From contig JBHGNT010000003.1 of the NCBI GenBank assembly GCA_043228905.1, positions 7,068,001 through 7,132,000 of the forward strand: DNA of 64,000 bases, in the 5' to 3' direction. Positions 1-10,932 of the stretch are shown here, piece by piece. The notes under the pieces are model-generated. The model was given only the letters and a program-made list of their open reading frames with translations, was not told the origin of the DNA and made no database searches. This stretch comes from Azolla caroliniana. Lineage: Eukaryota > Polypodiophyta. The position numbers were made by a program, and so were the translations under genes. The first letter of the stretch is position 1; each line of letters opens with the position of its first letter.

Positions 1-188
1 CGATTTCAATGAAGTAACAAACTGAATGATAGTTATTTAGGCACTAAACTGAACCTAGGTTGCATTAATCATTTGTATTTTTTTTACTTAGGATAGAGAT
101 TTGAATATCAGAAAATATAGACTCAAATAGTACCAGAGCATGAAGGTTGAGGATTAAACTCCAATTAGAGTTAGGTTTGATAATTTAT

Positions 189-369
189 TGTTACGGGCAT
201 GACCATATCCCGTGGTAAGTTTTACCGTAGTATTCTATACACGTGAATAAAGTGTGAGTGTATTCTATACTGTAGTATTCTATACACATGGATAAAGTAT
301 GAGGGTTAAATGAGAGTGTAAAGAATACTACGGTAAAACTTACAACGGAATATGGTCATGCCCGTAACA
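189..369. mobile_element. Palindromic MITE-like foldback element
   Basis: The first and last roughly 47 bases are inverted repeats of each other (TGTTACGGGCATGACC at the left, its reverse complement at the right). The whole unit is 181 bp and is flanked on both sides by TTTAT (184-188 and 370-374), a plausible 5-bp target duplication. The middle holds two copies of a short TATTCTATACAC motif. No coding capacity. The superfamily is not certain. Confidence 0.75.
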
Positions 370-481
370 TTTATAGTGTTGTGGAACAATATCAATCGAC
401 ACAAATGTAGAGGGCCTCATTACATATGATCTGTTAGCATACTATATCAATTGAGAGCAGCTTATCTATCTTCAAGGATAC

Positions 482-483
<2 letters not shown>

Positions 484-525
<42 letters not shown>

Positions 526-537
526 AGGGAGGGAGGG
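484..537. repeat. (GA)n/(GGGA)n microsatellite
   Basis: An uninterrupted GA run changes into GGGA units. A similar GA tract lies at 2067-2096 inside the neighbouring LINE remnant. Confidence 0.9.
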
Positions 538-544
538 GCCAAAA

Positions 545-2063
545 TGGCCTTTAAGACCAAATAAGATATTACATCTTGAATGTTGTCTTGTCTTTGAGAA
601 CAAATCAAAATAAAATAAATATTACATAGTAAATATAAAAGTAAATAAGATGAAAAGAGAAGAAACGAGGGAATTTGGTTTTTGGCACATGTGAGATTCT
701 CAAGTTAGGTATATTGTAGCTTTTGTCTTCGAAATATCTCTAGCATAGGTCAATCCAAAATGGAAATGTCTCCGAATCGAGGGAAGCACCTATGATGGCG
801 GGAGATAATGGCTTTTATTTGTCGATGACAAGGGTGTCGAGGTCGTGGTCCATGGGGCTGGGGCCTACGTGCACGACAAATTGCTATTGCCTGATCAATT
901 GTAACCCCTTTGTTATGTCTTGGTCTGGAGCCCATTTGTGTATCCCATGATGGACTTGTAGCATTAGTAGGAGTGATGGGGCTAAAGAAAGTTGGATTGT
1001 TCTTTGTGGATGAGCTTGTGTGGCAGTGTTCTTCAACAACTTTTCCCGATGTCTCTTGAGCTCTAGCAAGAAAAGTCCTAGGCATCGTTGGTCCTCATAT
1101 TCCATTACCTTGCGTAGTGGGCCAAAGCCTTGTTTAAAGAGGCAATGGTATCTCCCTCTGATTTCATAAAAGACACGACAATGACAAACATAGTGTTCCT
1201 TAGATTTCACTCCTTGATGACACAATTGGCAAATTCTCTCTTCTAGAGGTAGTTGTGTATATCTGCCTACCTCAATCTGTAGCTGATGTGATGAAGTTCG
1301 CAGCTGCCCTATCACACTACGCAACACATAGGATAGATGTATGTCCATATAAGGTGGCCTGATGACGAATCCATCCTCCGATGCATGTTAGAAGTGCGTC
1401 TTATAGTGGACCATCTTTGTACCAAGTGGTATTTTGTGGGTGGTCCATGTTATCTTATTTTCCAAGTTAATAATATCAGTTCGGATCACTCTATTCTTTT
1501 CCACTTTGGTCATTTTTAGGTGGGGACTGTCCAGGCTATGTTGGAACGGGGGTAGTGCATTTATACTCATGCCATGTGACTCGAACCATTGCTGTATTTC
1601 AGCATACCAACAATGAGTGTCTCCATTTTCAGCCAGTTGTCTTGATGACATAAGTGCCAACCTTGGGTACCTTCATTTAGGGAGCTCCCAAAGACGTTGG
1701 ATAAATGTCACTGATCGGAACAATGCCTCGGTTATTATAGGCGCTGCTCCCATCTCTGCCTGGATTATATATCGTGGGGCACCGATGCTTTGCTTGTGAG
1801 CAATCATTGACACTAAAGGTCTCTCTAAATCTTTCCAATGATTTTCCTTGTCAAGACTCTGTCCCCATGTTTTTACTCCATAGAGAAGAGTTGGAGTGAC
1901 AAGTGTATCAAATAACCATAGCTTAATCTGTGGCTCTTGGAACTGCAAATGTGCACATTGTCTCTTGAGAGCTCCAAGGGCTGCATATCCACAAGAAAGT
2001 CGGGCACAAGCAGCCTCCTGTAAGGAGAACCTAGGTCCTGTAAATGTTATTCCTAGGTATGTG

Positions 2064-2066
<3 letters not shown>
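545..2066 (-). mobile_element. Decayed LINE, 3' part of ORF2
   Basis: Read on the minus strand, 2056-1673 encodes the end of a non-LTR reverse transcriptase (YLGITF..., then LVTPTLLYGVKTWG). Positions 1348-1000 encode a C-terminal cysteine/histidine motif (CQLCHQG...EHYVCHC) followed by a basic tail, as in plant LINE proteins. Several stops and frame changes break the reading frame, so this is a dead fragment. The minus-strand tail at 545-605 resembles a plus-strand piece at 5985-6046, which suggests a shared LINE 3' end. The element sits upstream of, or in an intron of, the DUF3754 gene in antisense orientation. The 5' limit is blurred by a GA microsatellite. Confidence 0.75.
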
Positions 2067-2099
<33 letters not shown>

Positions 2100-2237
2100 A
2101 CAGAATGTTTAGATGGAGATGGAGATATGAAATTTGTGGTTATTATAAGGTTCTTGTTTCTGGAAACAATCATGCATGAGCATTCTCTGCCTTAAATCCA
2201 TCCATCTAAAATATCTTATAATTACGCTTACATGCAG

Positions 2238-5200
2238 GAACCTGCATACAAGGAACTAGTGCTACTTTACAACGTACCAAATGATGATGCAGATGACATT
2301 CCCAATTTGCAGTTGAAAATATATGGGAAGATCCCGATTCCAGATCTCAAGGTTTGTTAGATCATACTAACAAGGTTAATTCTTTGGATAGTTTAAATGT
2401 TGATAGCCATGAACATTGGGTGTCCCAAAGCTTTTATCTAATCTCATTGGGCTTTTTAAGAAGGATCAATGATGTTGATAACTTTGGTGCTTCATGTACT
2501 CCAATGATATCAGATATTCTGGAGTCCATTTATATCTTGCTGACTTACTAGAAATTTATTGTTGGATTTACTAGAAACAGTATTAGGTTCACACCTTCTC
2601 CATTTCACTAATGTGACAAGTTTTGCTTTGAATGCCATCTTGTATGTTTTTCTTTTGTTCTATTTCAGTGATGGTTGTATGTATGTTTGCCAGGTACTCT
2701 AATTACACTTTGGAGCATGAAGATATAATGACTTATATTCATGGATTTATGTGCAGGTTATCTTCCCAAATAAGAAGCTCTCGTATCGCATTCTAGATAC
2801 AGTATGTTAGTTCTACCATTTTCTTGATTATATGTGATCTATTTCCACTTTACAAATATTTATGCTTGTATATATCTTTACTTGAAAGTTAGATGATGAT
2901 TTAGACTCAAATTTGCTCCCCTCAGTGAGTTATACCTATCTGGGGCAAATGGGACCAAAATTGAGCCTCACTATATTTTATAAGAATAAATGGATAATAT
3001 TATCTAAGAATTAGGTGTTTAACCTTAATGAAATTTAAATATGGCAATGCATTGCTTTCTCTTTGTGACATTTACTACTCCTCATTTCTTGGTTGTCTAC
3101 AAATCTGAAGGGATAATAACACGAGGATCATTAAGTTTTAAATTCTGGATAATAAACTGATTGAGGCCACCTATATCCGCGGTATCATATTTATTTTTGT
3201 CATCATGTTCACTTGTTGTTTTTGAAAGTGCCAATTCATTTCATTCCAAGAATCAAATATCTTCAGATTATTATGTCACATGCTTCACAAGCAATTGGCA
3301 ACCATTTATGTGAAGAAGAGTCTTATAAACATATCCACATTGATGATGACACCGAGGAAGGTCAATATGGTGGCTCTGTGTGTATTGACAAAGGATTATA
3401 TTACCATGATATTAGAAGTAGATGTTAACATCGCCACTGTTTCTGGGAGGAATTTCTGTAGCCACTGAGTATGTGATACTCACTTTGGATGGCTGATGGA
3501 GATGTAAGTATGGGGATTTGCATGCAGATACACAGATGCACCTAATAAAAGCCTTGTTCATTCAATGTTAGAACGTGTATAGATAGATGTATATACAACT
3601 TCATTTGCAAAATCCTAAAAGTGTGGGATTGCAGTTGCATTATTTCATTCATGTCTGATGCATAAGATAAGACAAAATGCCGTTTTTGTATTGCACTCAT
3701 GGGCAATGCTAGCATGTGAGTGAACACAATTAGAAGGATTGCAATAATAGAGAACTTTATTTCTCACCGATTTGGTCTCTTGCAGATATTTGGGTTCACA
3801 TTGTCTATGCCCAAGAACATTAGTGAGCTAGAAAACCTTGTCTCATGTACATCTGCCTGATTGAATTTTGTGCATACAACTCTCTTATTTTCATAAGAGT
3901 GATAGCAACTCTATATTCCACGACTTCTAATATATTGGCCCATTTCTCTGAGAAAATATAGCTTGGACGCTGGAGTACGTAATTTTTTTGGTTTGATATT
4001 GCAATATATGATTATTTCACAATTTATAACACAGCTTAATCTGATCTATGTTTTGCAGGTTCGTTTAGATATTGCAACTATCATAGGGCTTCTTGCTTTC
4101 CTAATCAATTATCGGTTTGATGACTTTCTAAGTTCTCCGTGAGTTATTTGTCTCATGCTTTTATTTGATTACATTTAGAATCAAACCATAGAATCTTTAA
4201 ATGCACTCTTATATTCATAACTATTACATGACATGTTTGAAATTCGTAACATGGTTCTAAAAGTCTGGATCTTTTATTTGTAACAGGTCTGCATTTTTGC
4301 TTGATATTATTGCATCTTCTGCTCTGATTGTGTACCTGTCACGTGTGGTTCTAGGATACAAGCAAACATTTGATCGATATCAGGTTTAGCATATATCTCA
4401 ATCACTACATTGCCATACATTTTTATTTTGGAAGGATTCAGCATTATTTTAAAAGTTTCTTATATGACAGCTTCTTGTAAATAAGACCCTATATGAGAAA
4501 ACACTTGCTAGTGGCTTTGGAGCAGTTCATTTTCTTGTTGATGCCTCTGAACAACAAGAAGTAAGAGATCTTTCAAGTACATTTTCCTTTTGCTTGTTTC
4601 TTTTATTTCAATCATCAAATAGAGATGAAAATGAAGCTGCTGTAGTCTTTTGAAAATTTCTCATGTTAGTTTTTCTTATTTATGCTACCAGTTCAAAGAA
4701 TCCATTTTGGCTTTTGCCATGCTGATGCAAGCAAAGATCAACGAGGTATGTTTTTTATTGTTCCATGTATATTTCAGAGCTTTAAATCTTTAATGAAGTC
4801 AAATTAGAATAATTGCATTAATCTGGGATTCCTTATGAGAATGGTTTATTTTACCACATTATTTTCCCACTGTATGTAACAAGTGAACAATTTCAACATG
4901 TGCCATGATAAATTTGTGAAAGGACATGTGAGAGACCCCAGAAGTGGCTGGAAGTTCGGAGAGTATCTCATAGAAGGGGCTCAATAAATAGCATGTAATG
5001 AGGATATTGTACCATGTTGACTCCAAGCACATCTATGAGGGCCTCCCTATATTGCCACATTCTATTAGAGAAGTGTCATATACCTGCAGGTACCACAATT
5101 TCCCTTTTTCCATCATTACAACAGTAACCTTCCCAAGGAACAACATAGGACATCAATTGGGTTTTTATTGAAACTCAATGAGATAAACTTAAACACAGTG

Positions 5201-6917
5201 TCTCTGAGCATCATTCAGGGGTATATAGCATGGAAGCTTGAAAAATAGACAAGCCCTTGTAAGCCAAGAGTGGATTACTTAGATATTTATAAGATACTAG
5301 CTGAAATAGGAAGGTGGTCTTTTGGCTGAATCATCAATATTGCATTGATAGATATAAATCATAGTGTAGAGATGTTGACAAGAATTCATGCTGACAGTTG
5401 CCAACCTCTAGAGGGGGATTTTAGGAGGAGCATAATATCATAGACATTATGATGATCTTGGTATATTATGAAGTTCTCTAGAGATTCTGGAAAAAATAAT
5501 GAAGATGTACAAATTTCCTAGGATATGAATTATGTAGAAATTTCGCAAAAATTCTAGAAGTTTCATGAAGCTCTTTACATTTCTTGAAACTGCTACCCGA
5601 AGGATGTCATAGTTGCATGTGTCATTGGTTATGCTGTTTATTGTTGACCATGAACTAGAAGATTCTTAGCTTTATTGATAGTTGACTTTCTACAATGATC
5701 AATATTCAACTTTCACACCTAGTATTGACAATACCTGTTATGCAGGTCATGCTAGGTATGTCTTTCATGGTTACATTCTTGTCATGTTACTTATTTTTGT
5801 CTTGTATTCAAAACTTAATTTGTATTGCCAATAATCTTCAGTTATTCCTTATATTCTATATGTCTTGTATCGATGTATTGTATCAATAATCTGACTTGAT
5901 CATCTTACATGTATAGATAATGGGATCCTTTAGTCAGTTTTTGGTTTAATTGTTATGTAATTACATTTATTTTGGTCTACTGTTCTCAAAGACGAGACAA
6001 CATTTTATGATGCAATCTCTTCGTTGGCCTCTTAAAAGGACGTTAATATATCTTTCTATCCATTGTTCTATCATTTCTTTGCTTGTCATTATTTGTAAGG
6101 AATATTGAATGTATGTTGAGAACTAAGGATAAAATGATAAGATCCTGAGGATAAAATTGTAGGAATTATACAGATTTGGCCAAGCATTGCTTCCTCTACT
6201 CTTGATTAGGATCATCTCTTGATTTCTGCTTTTTGTGACCTTTTCAAACATGGCCATTATCCATTAAAACAATAAATTGATTGCTTAATAAGTAAATAAA
6301 TCATTAAACAGGGCTCAGAAGGAAATTCTAATATTCATCATGTTAAGATGAAGGTAAAGAACTGAATCTAATGAAGATTTCTGTTTCCCAGGTGGAAACT
6401 CGGGAAAGTCTTTGTGTGGAGTGTGAACAATTCCTGTTAAGCCACTTCAAAGAGCAGGTTTATACATTTGAAGCATTCAGGGATCCCTTTGGAAGTTTAA
6501 ATAAATGAAATAAGTGTATTGTGTGTTTTAGTTTTCATGTAAAGTAGAAATCAAACAATGTAGAAGGATAAATTTGATGTGAAGTAGAATCTAATGATGG
6601 AGAACTGTTGAAGAAATAGGTCTAGTGTAAGCATTACGTTTCAAGTAAATCAGAAACATGATTGAGAACTATTTATGTTGCAGGTTGAAATGCCAATTGA
6701 TGAGGCTCTCAAAACTCTGTCAAGGTTAGGACTTGTTATGGAAAAGAAAACTGCTTCCAGTAACGGTGCAGGTCTCGTGGAATCTCCCCACATTCTTCCT
6801 AATAGGAAACCTGTAGAAGTTTTGCAAAATAGGTGGAATGAACTTCTTGAGGATGGATCAATGTCAACGACGTTTTTGAGTTCCTTGTATCACAACTACC
6901 GAACAAAACAATATTGA
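2238..6917 (+). CDS. DUF3754 (TMEM143-like) membrane protein, 3' part of gene
   Basis: Eight exons with GT-AG borders and consistent phases join into 259 codons plus a stop: 2238-2351, 2757-2801, 4059-4138, 4287-4383, 4471-4560, 4692-4745, 6392-6457 and 6684-6917. The first exon reads EPAYKELVLLY...LQLKIYGKIPIPDLK, and the second VIFPNKKLSYRILDT, the typical lead into the DUF3754 region. The third and fourth exons each encode a hydrophobic stretch, probably membrane-spanning. Then follow LYEKTLASGFGAVHFLVDASEQQE and FKESILAFAMLM, matching the TMEM143-type core. The tail has a regular helical segment (MPIDEALKTLSRLGLV). Family members are poorly characterised organelle or chloroplast membrane proteins of unknown activity. 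The N-terminal half of the expected protein is not seen; it must lie left of the window or before the LINE remnant. The long intron 4746-6391 has gained repeat DNA. Confidence 0.8.
4746..6391 (+). other. Long repeat-bearing intron of the DUF3754 gene
   Basis: This 1,646-bp intron is much larger than most of the others in the gene. Positions 4920-5720 look like inserted DNA of different composition, but I find no element ends. Positions 5985-6046 match the reverse complement of 545-605 (shared core GTTCTCAAAGAC.AGACAACATT), so a LINE tail may lie here in sense orientation. No coding exon is evident. Confidence 0.5.
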
Positions 6918-7924
6918 TTATCTTTATTTTGTGAATATTTGTTGTGCATTTGATGATGCACAGACCCATTGAAGATGATCAATTACAAAAATGGGGATTC
7001 TGTATTTGGTATGTAATTGGTTGGAGACTTGAAGCATCAATTGTAATTTGAACACCAACCACTTCATTATTAAAGGCCTAAATAGTGCATTAAGACGGGC
7101 ACAATGGAGAACCATTATCAATCTACACTCCATTGAGCAAAGAATGTGAAGAACGGAGGCAATGAGTTCTGCAATTTAAAAGGCATATGGGCCATAACAC
7201 AAGGAGATAATCGCTCCCCATGTCTGGGCTACCCAGATGCAGTCATCGTAAATCGTTCCCTTGTACCACACCAACAAAAAATCACAGGTCTTTGCCTTCA
7301 TACACCTTCATACTAGTTACTCCATGCTTTTAAAATTATCTCAAAAATCTTTACTGATTGTGAATTAAGATCATTAACATTGATCTTTGTAATCATGATA
7401 AGATAACATGGTATCAACCAATTCTTTATTTGCTTTATTGCCGGCAAGATGTATATTCTTTATTTTGCTTGGTATCAAGCATTTTATCATAGCTTGGACT
7501 CTGAGGTTGTTTGGGGTCGTTAATATCAAAGCTTCATATCATATCCTGTACTTGTGATGCACAGTAACATATGAAGTATTATTGTGTGCCCTCAAGCATA
7601 CTTGATAATTGACATTGCTTAGGAAGATATTGATATCATTTTAAAGAGCATGCACACATGGCTTCTTGAATTTATGTACCTTGTCTTATTGTCCTTTATG
7701 TTCTACATCTCAGTACCTAGCTCATGTATATCTTGTATATTGTTTATTGTATATTGTGAGCATTCTGTTTTCTTTATATTTTTCTTGTTAGTGCATGGGT
7801 TGGAAAGAATGGTGAAAGATGGCTCATGGATAAATTGGTTTTTTGAAAACACAATACTATCTATACATTATGTTGTCACTCTTTGAGTACTATAGAGGAA
7901 AATTATTTGAAATGTAAAGGATTG
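6918..7924. other. Intergenic, no gene seen
   Basis: AT-rich sequence downstream of the DUF3754 stop. It would include the 3' UTR of that gene. Open frames here are short and show no recognised motif. Confidence 0.5.
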
Positions 7925-8290
7925 GATTGTTGCTTTGTAGGTTTTACGAAAGCTTTTAATATGGTGCCCCGTGAACATATTTGGAAAAGCATAAAAGAAC
8001 TTGAGGTACCAAGCCAATATATATGCTTACAATTTATGAAATTTATGAGAAAGTAATATGCAATGTGTGTATGAGAGATGGAATTTTAAATTTTGTTCTA
8101 TAATGCTACTGGTGATGAGCATGGATACCCACAACATGCAAATGGTGGAATATGATAGTACTATACAAGCTGCACATAGATGCAAAGATCACGACACATT
8201 AAATTGTACCTTATTTATGTAGTCACGACATAATGGAATAAAGATGTTAAGGTGGTATTGAAGCTCCCCGGTACTTGGAGTGAAGCTTGT
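7925..8290 (+). mobile_element. LINE reverse transcriptase scrap
   Basis: Positions 7925-8060 translate to CCFVGFTKAFNMVPREHIWKS followed by KELEVPSQY. This is the FxKAFDxVPR block that carries the first catalytic aspartate in non-LTR reverse transcriptases; here the D is N. Later pieces in shifted frames look like the following block (MRDGILNF; KLHIDAKITTH). Stops and frame changes show it is a relic. It differs from the large LINE at 18-22.7 kb. Confidence 0.6.
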
Positions 8291-9810
8291 TTTTGTTTAG
8301 CCATCTTGTGCAAGTCTCTCTCTCTCTCTCTAAATTAACCCCTCAAGATTAATTTTGTGTTTTTATTCTTATGCAAATATTGTTACACACTAATAAATTT
8401 GACTTCAAAATGTACTAGTACAAATGAACACTTAAGTTGCCTCTATTGTTCCACCAATGGGTTCTACAACCTTTGACATGCCCATCATCTCCCTTATGGT
8501 TCTAAATCCCTTCTCCCTGAACTAAATGCTATGCTAGCAGACGAGGTGGCCCTACTTGAACATTTCAAATGCAAGCATGCAATTGCCTAAGTTGTGAGTA
8601 GTGACCACACCACCACAACCCTCAATATTGCCCCCTATGTTGTGCCTCTAATGCTACCACCACACACCTACCCACCCCTCTCCCCTTGCCCTTGCTTCAA
8701 ACAATCCTAGAACACCCATAAGTACCTCCTTTCCCACCTATACCCACTAGACTGTTTCTTGTCCTATGCTCCTTGACATGTAGGTTAGTCATATATACTT
8801 CCATGCTTCATTTGCCTTTTTTTCATTCCTTTTTTATTTTGTTGTCTCTTAGCTAGGCACATTATCAAACCTACTAGGACCACGAGAACTTATTTTTCTT
8901 TCTTGTGATCACTCAAAATTTTGTCTCTTACTCTTTCTCTATGAATGCTAATAAATGTTGTCCACTATTGGCCTCTCTACAGACACTAAAAAATATCTAA
9001 TCTTAGTTAAGACCTTCAAGCATAGTTCACATGAGCAATCATGCTGCTCCATACTCACCATCATAGTCTTGAGTTGAAAACAACGCTTGGAGATGGCTAG
9101 CTAGATCAAATTGTTTTTTCATAATCTATAATAATCATGGGATCAAGGGTGAGAAGCTCACCTCATGGACACATATATGAGCTCGCTAAAACATAAGATT
9201 AATCTTAAGAACATTCATGAGCCCCATATGTCTATACCAACAAAGAGATTGTCTACAACACACATTTTTTGTCTCATTGGTCATGTTTCTTGCAAATTGG
9301 TGAAGTAAAATTATTACCATCATCTATCTATACTAAGGTGTTATAGATTATTTGCTACCATGAGTAATGATTTGCCTCTATCATAGCATAGTTTGCAAAA
9401 CACAACTTGAACTTCATATTAGTATAAGAGAGTTCGAGATGATCTAGAACGCAAATAATGAGGTCTCCCTTAAAAACCAAGATCATGTATCATAACAATG
9501 ACTTGGATAAACACAGCCACAATTAATAAAATCATGCCTGAATAAATACTTGCAACCGGATACTTCATTATCACAAAGGTTAATAAAACAACAATAAGTT
9601 ACTTACCGTTTTCCCCTTAGAAATCCAAAGTGATTTTCAGGAAAGAAATCCCGCTCTTTTACAATGATTTAAGAGCCTTACAAAGATGGTGCTAAATCAA
9701 CACTTAAAGCACCTTGATTAGCAGAAAGGGTCCACTAATCTCCTATAGATAAAGACATTAAGCAAGATATAATTAAGGCTATTAATGTTTAGCTTTGAGA
9801 GGACATCATC
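8291..9810. other. Intergenic, no gene seen
   Basis: AT-rich DNA with a short CT run near 8315-8332. No open frame with recognisable protein motifs on either strand. Confidence 0.45.
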
Positions 9811-9818
9811 ATTATCAT

Positions 9819-10891
9819 TAGCAATGGGCACGGTTTCGGCTCAATCCGATTTGGACCGTTAAGCCATGGTTTAACAGTTTATTGGTTCCAGAAGATTTTA
9901 ATGGTTTGGTTTAGTTTGGATTTTCGATAAACGGTTAGGTTCAATTCTAAAACTCGGGTTTATAGGTTTTTGGTTAACTTTTTTTAAACCTTAATTGTTT
10001 ATTTAATTTAATGGTTCAATTAAAGTTTATTTTATTGATTTAATAAATTTAACTTAAATGCTTATTTAATTTAATGTATTTTTATTTATTTAGATGTTTA
10101 ATTAGTTTGACGTAAGTGGTTGGTTAAATTTTTTTATTAAATGGTTCGGTTTGGTTTTAACTTTTCCCTAAATGGTTTGGTTTCATCTTTTTTTGAAATG
10201 GTTTGGTTTAAATACTGAGAATGTTTCAATCATTCCAAAATGGTAAACACCCTCGAAGAATGGTAAACACCGTACTTTTGGATAAATTATTTATTATAAG
10301 ATAAATCTTTTTTCAAGGTAAAAAAATTAAGAAAATTACAAAAAACAGATTACCTTCTTAATAAGAAAGAAATTATAATTACAAAATAATTACAGAAAGT
10401 ACAAAAAAACTTGCAAAATTACTGAAATTTATGTATTACATAGCACATACTACATACTATGACCTAAAGTTTAAAGAACTTTAAACTTTATTACTAACCT
10501 TAAACATACTTGAATGCAAGAGGAAGGAAACTTGCTATGCAAAGAAATTAATGGCCGGGAGAAGATGTATAGTCAGTGACTCACTAGTGTGGCAGCACTA
10601 TGCAGGCTCAAGGGCTCAAGCAACAGATCGAGGAGAGGAGAGCGTAGCGTTGAAGTGTAGAGGGAAAAAGGGAAAAAAGAGGGGAAAAACACACACACGA
10701 ATGCTTGAATAATATTCGTGTTCGTTTTCCAACGTATACAAACGAATGATATGGCAGACAGACGAACACCAGTTTTACGTACTATGAAGTCTGAGAGTTC
10801 ATAAACGGTTCGGTTTTCGGTTTTCGGTTTAAATAAACGGTTCGGTTCGGTTTCAAGGCAAAGAAACCGAACCGAACCGTGCCCATTGCTA
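9819..10891. mobile_element. Non-autonomous hAT-like DNA transposon
   Basis: The ends are inverted repeats: TAGCAATGGGCACGGTTT at the left, and GAACCGTGCCCATTGCTA at the right. They are flanked by an exact 8-bp duplication, ATTATCAT (9811-9818 and 10892-10899), the target-site length of hAT elements. The subterminal regions are full of GGTTCGGTTT-type repeats in both orientations. No transposase is encoded in the 1,073 bp. The right end lies 41 bp before the first in-frame ATG of the hydrolase gene, so the element now forms its proximal promoter or 5' UTR. Confidence 0.88.
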
Positions 10892-10932
10892 ATTATCATC
10901 ATAAGTCTCATAACCACCACACACATACACAT

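Noticed and set aside
10573-10932. Minus-strand frame of 119 codons
   Set aside because: It lies inside the hAT-like element and crosses its end into flanking DNA; no transposase motif.
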